From: SIG622 sp045604705
Lineage (GTDB): Bacteria; Bacillota; Clostridia; Oscillospirales; CAG-382
Length of the DNA stretch: 14,358 bases
Assembly (NCBI GenBank): GCA_045604705.1
Contig: JAZUOO010000026.1
Coordinates: 1-14,358 of the forward strand
Reading direction: 5' to 3'
Numbering within the stretch: position 1 is the stretch's first letter; each line of letters begins with the position of its first letter. The translations under genes were made by a program, and so were the position numbers. A model generated the notes under the pieces. That model ran no database searches and was not told the origin of the DNA. It saw only the letters and a program-made list of their open reading frames with translations. Positions 13,668 through 14,358 of the stretch are shown one piece after another.

Positions 13668-13915
13668 GGTTAGGATTTGAGGAATATCGTTTAGGGATAT
13701 AAGGATAACCTTTCAGTTTTATTGATTTGATTGTATCACCTGTCGGCGAAGGAAGTCTTGGGATTCACAACACTCATATTAATTGAAAATTCCATGTAAT
13801 CAGATTAACAATTCCTGAAAAGAAATACTTTACTTTTTTAATAACCGAAAGAATTTTTCATAATCCTGAATCTACCTTTTCAATGCTTTTATTTTAACTT
13901 TTTTCTAAAAAGCCC
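13668..13915. other. Intergenic stretch after the activase gene
   Basis: No gene recognised. Two nested inverted repeats lie just after the stop: AGGTTA/TAACCT enclosing ATATC/GATAT. They are not followed by a good T-run, so the activase terminator is unclear. Confidence 0.45.
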
Positions 13916-13944
13916 TTGACAAACAAAAACAAGTGTGGTATAAT
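13916..13944 (+). promoter_or_regulatory. Consensus promoter of the tRNA-Ser pair
   Basis: TTGACA (13916-13921), a 17-bp spacer and TATAAT (13939-13944), 42 bp upstream of the first tRNA. Confidence 0.93.
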
Positions 13945-13986
13945 ATGCTCGTTGTCGAGAAAAGATAACGAGTGTAAAATCCATTC

Positions 13987-14075
13987 GGAGAGGTATCGAA
14001 GTGGTCATAACGAGGCGGTCTTGAAAACCGTTTGTCCGAAAGGGCGCGTGGGTTCGAATCCCACCCTCTCCGCCA
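13987..14075 (+). tRNA. tRNA-Ser (anticodon UGA)
   Basis: An 89-nt class II tRNA with CCA encoded (14073-14075). The acceptor stem GGAGAGG/CCTCTCC is fully paired, with discriminator G. The anticodon loop CTTGAAA holds TGA at 14022-14024 and is closed by a 5-bp stem. A long variable arm and the T arm GTGGG-TTCGAAT-CCCAC are present. It reads UCN serine codons. Confidence 0.96.
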
Positions 14076-14122
14076 CTTTATTTTAAACCTCGGAATTGAA
14101 TATTGTATTAGATTTTCACTAT

Positions 14123-14212
14123 GCAGAAGTACTCAAGTGGTGAAGAGGCGCCCCTGCTAAGGGTGTAGGTCGGGTAACCGGCGCGAGAGTTCAAATCTCT
14201 CCTTCTCCGCCA
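14123..14212 (+). tRNA. tRNA-Ser (anticodon GCU)
   Basis: A 90-nt class II tRNA with encoded CCA (14210-14212). The anticodon GCT is at 14156-14158 in loop CTGCTAA, and the variable arm has stem GTCGG/CCGGC. The T arm is GAGAG-TTCAAAT-CTCTC. The acceptor arm GCAGAAG against CTTCTCC has one C-C mismatch at position 2:71, unlike the neighbouring tRNA. It reads AGC/AGU codons. It is co-transcribed with the first tRNA. Confidence 0.94.
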
Positions 14213-14218
14213 AAAAAG

Positions 14219-14253
14219 GATATTGTTTGATAAATCAGGCAATATCTTTTTTT
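14219..14253 (+). terminator. Terminator of the tRNA-Ser operon
   Basis: A 12-bp stem (14219-14230 with 14235-14246, two G-T pairs) with loop TAAA, followed by seven T. It starts six bases after the CCA end of the second tRNA. Confidence 0.93.
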
Positions 14254-14288
14254 ATTATTTTAATTTTTGATTCCAAAGAGGTGATTTT

Positions 14289-14358
14289 ATGAAAAAAACA
14301 CTTGGAATATTAGCCCACGTTGATGCAGGAAAAACTACTCTTTCAGAAAGAATTTTAT
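14289..14358 (+). CDS. EF-G/TetM-like translational GTPase (partial, N-terminus only)
   Basis: Only the first 23 codons are present; the gene runs off the right edge. The protein starts MKKTLGILAHVDAGKTTLSE, where AHVDAGKT is the G1 P-loop of translational GTPases. The wording matches the EF-G-like/ribosomal protection branch (TetM-type and related proteins) better than EF-Tu, IF2 or LepA. An AGAGGTG ribosome binding site lies 5 bases before the ATG. Whether it is a tetracycline protection protein or a housekeeping paralogue cannot be decided from this fragment. Confidence 0.75.
   Translation, partial: MKKTLGILAHVDAGKTTLSERIL

Overview
The window looks like chromosome from a low-to-mid GC Gram-positive anaerobe of the Clostridia, probably near Oscillospiraceae/Ruminococcaceae. 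This is inferred from near-consensus sigma-A promoters with 17-bp spacers, strong AGGAGG-type ribosome binding sites, an L10-leader attenuator of Firmicutes type, a TepA-like ClpP homologue, a DUF951 protein, KtrB/KtrA-type potassium transport proteins and an oxygen-sensitive glycyl-radical activase. No plasmid, phage or CRISPR signature is visible. The only mobile DNA is the end of an insertion sequence at the left edge.

Left part (1-2065, all minus strand). The start of an IS3/IS150-type transposase runs off the edge, and a terminator-like hairpin guards it. Next come a decayed FliB/YkgJ-type cysteine-cluster gene and the rplJ-rplL operon (L10 and L7/L12). That operon has a consensus promoter, an L10-binding leader, an attenuator and a 3' terminator. 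It is not followed by rpoB or preceded by rplKA, so it stands apart from the usual rplKAJL-rpoBC cluster.

Middle part (2108-8221, minus strand). A TepA-like protease gene lies beyond a terminator. That terminator closes a tight six-gene operon, transcribed DUF951 - prfA - sua5/tsaC - coaE - slt - apeB from one clear promoter at 8193-8221. The operon combines translation termination (RF1), tRNA t6A synthesis, the last step of CoA synthesis, wall turnover and peptide degradation.

Right-middle (8222-11118, minus strand). trkA/ktrA and trkH/ktrB encode the regulatory and membrane subunits of a potassium uptake system, 203 bp apart. The trkH leader carries a cluster of short palindromes separated by an AGCTAAAT-like spacer, the most repeat-like structure in the window.

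Right part (11350-14358, plus strand). A xylose-isomerase-like TIM-barrel sugar isomerase/epimerase ends at a strong terminator. A glycyl-radical-enzyme activase follows under its own consensus promoter, with no glycyl-radical enzyme in view. Two serine tRNAs (UGA and GCU anticodons) share a promoter and terminator. The window closes with the first 23 codons of an EF-G/TetM-like translational GTPase.

I found no convincing wholly new multi-gene system. The items most worth a second look are the palindrome cluster in the trkH leader, the detached rplJL unit, the cysteine-stripped FliB-like remnant, the orphan activase with its unusual cysteine spacing, and the terminator hairpin at the insertion-sequence edge.
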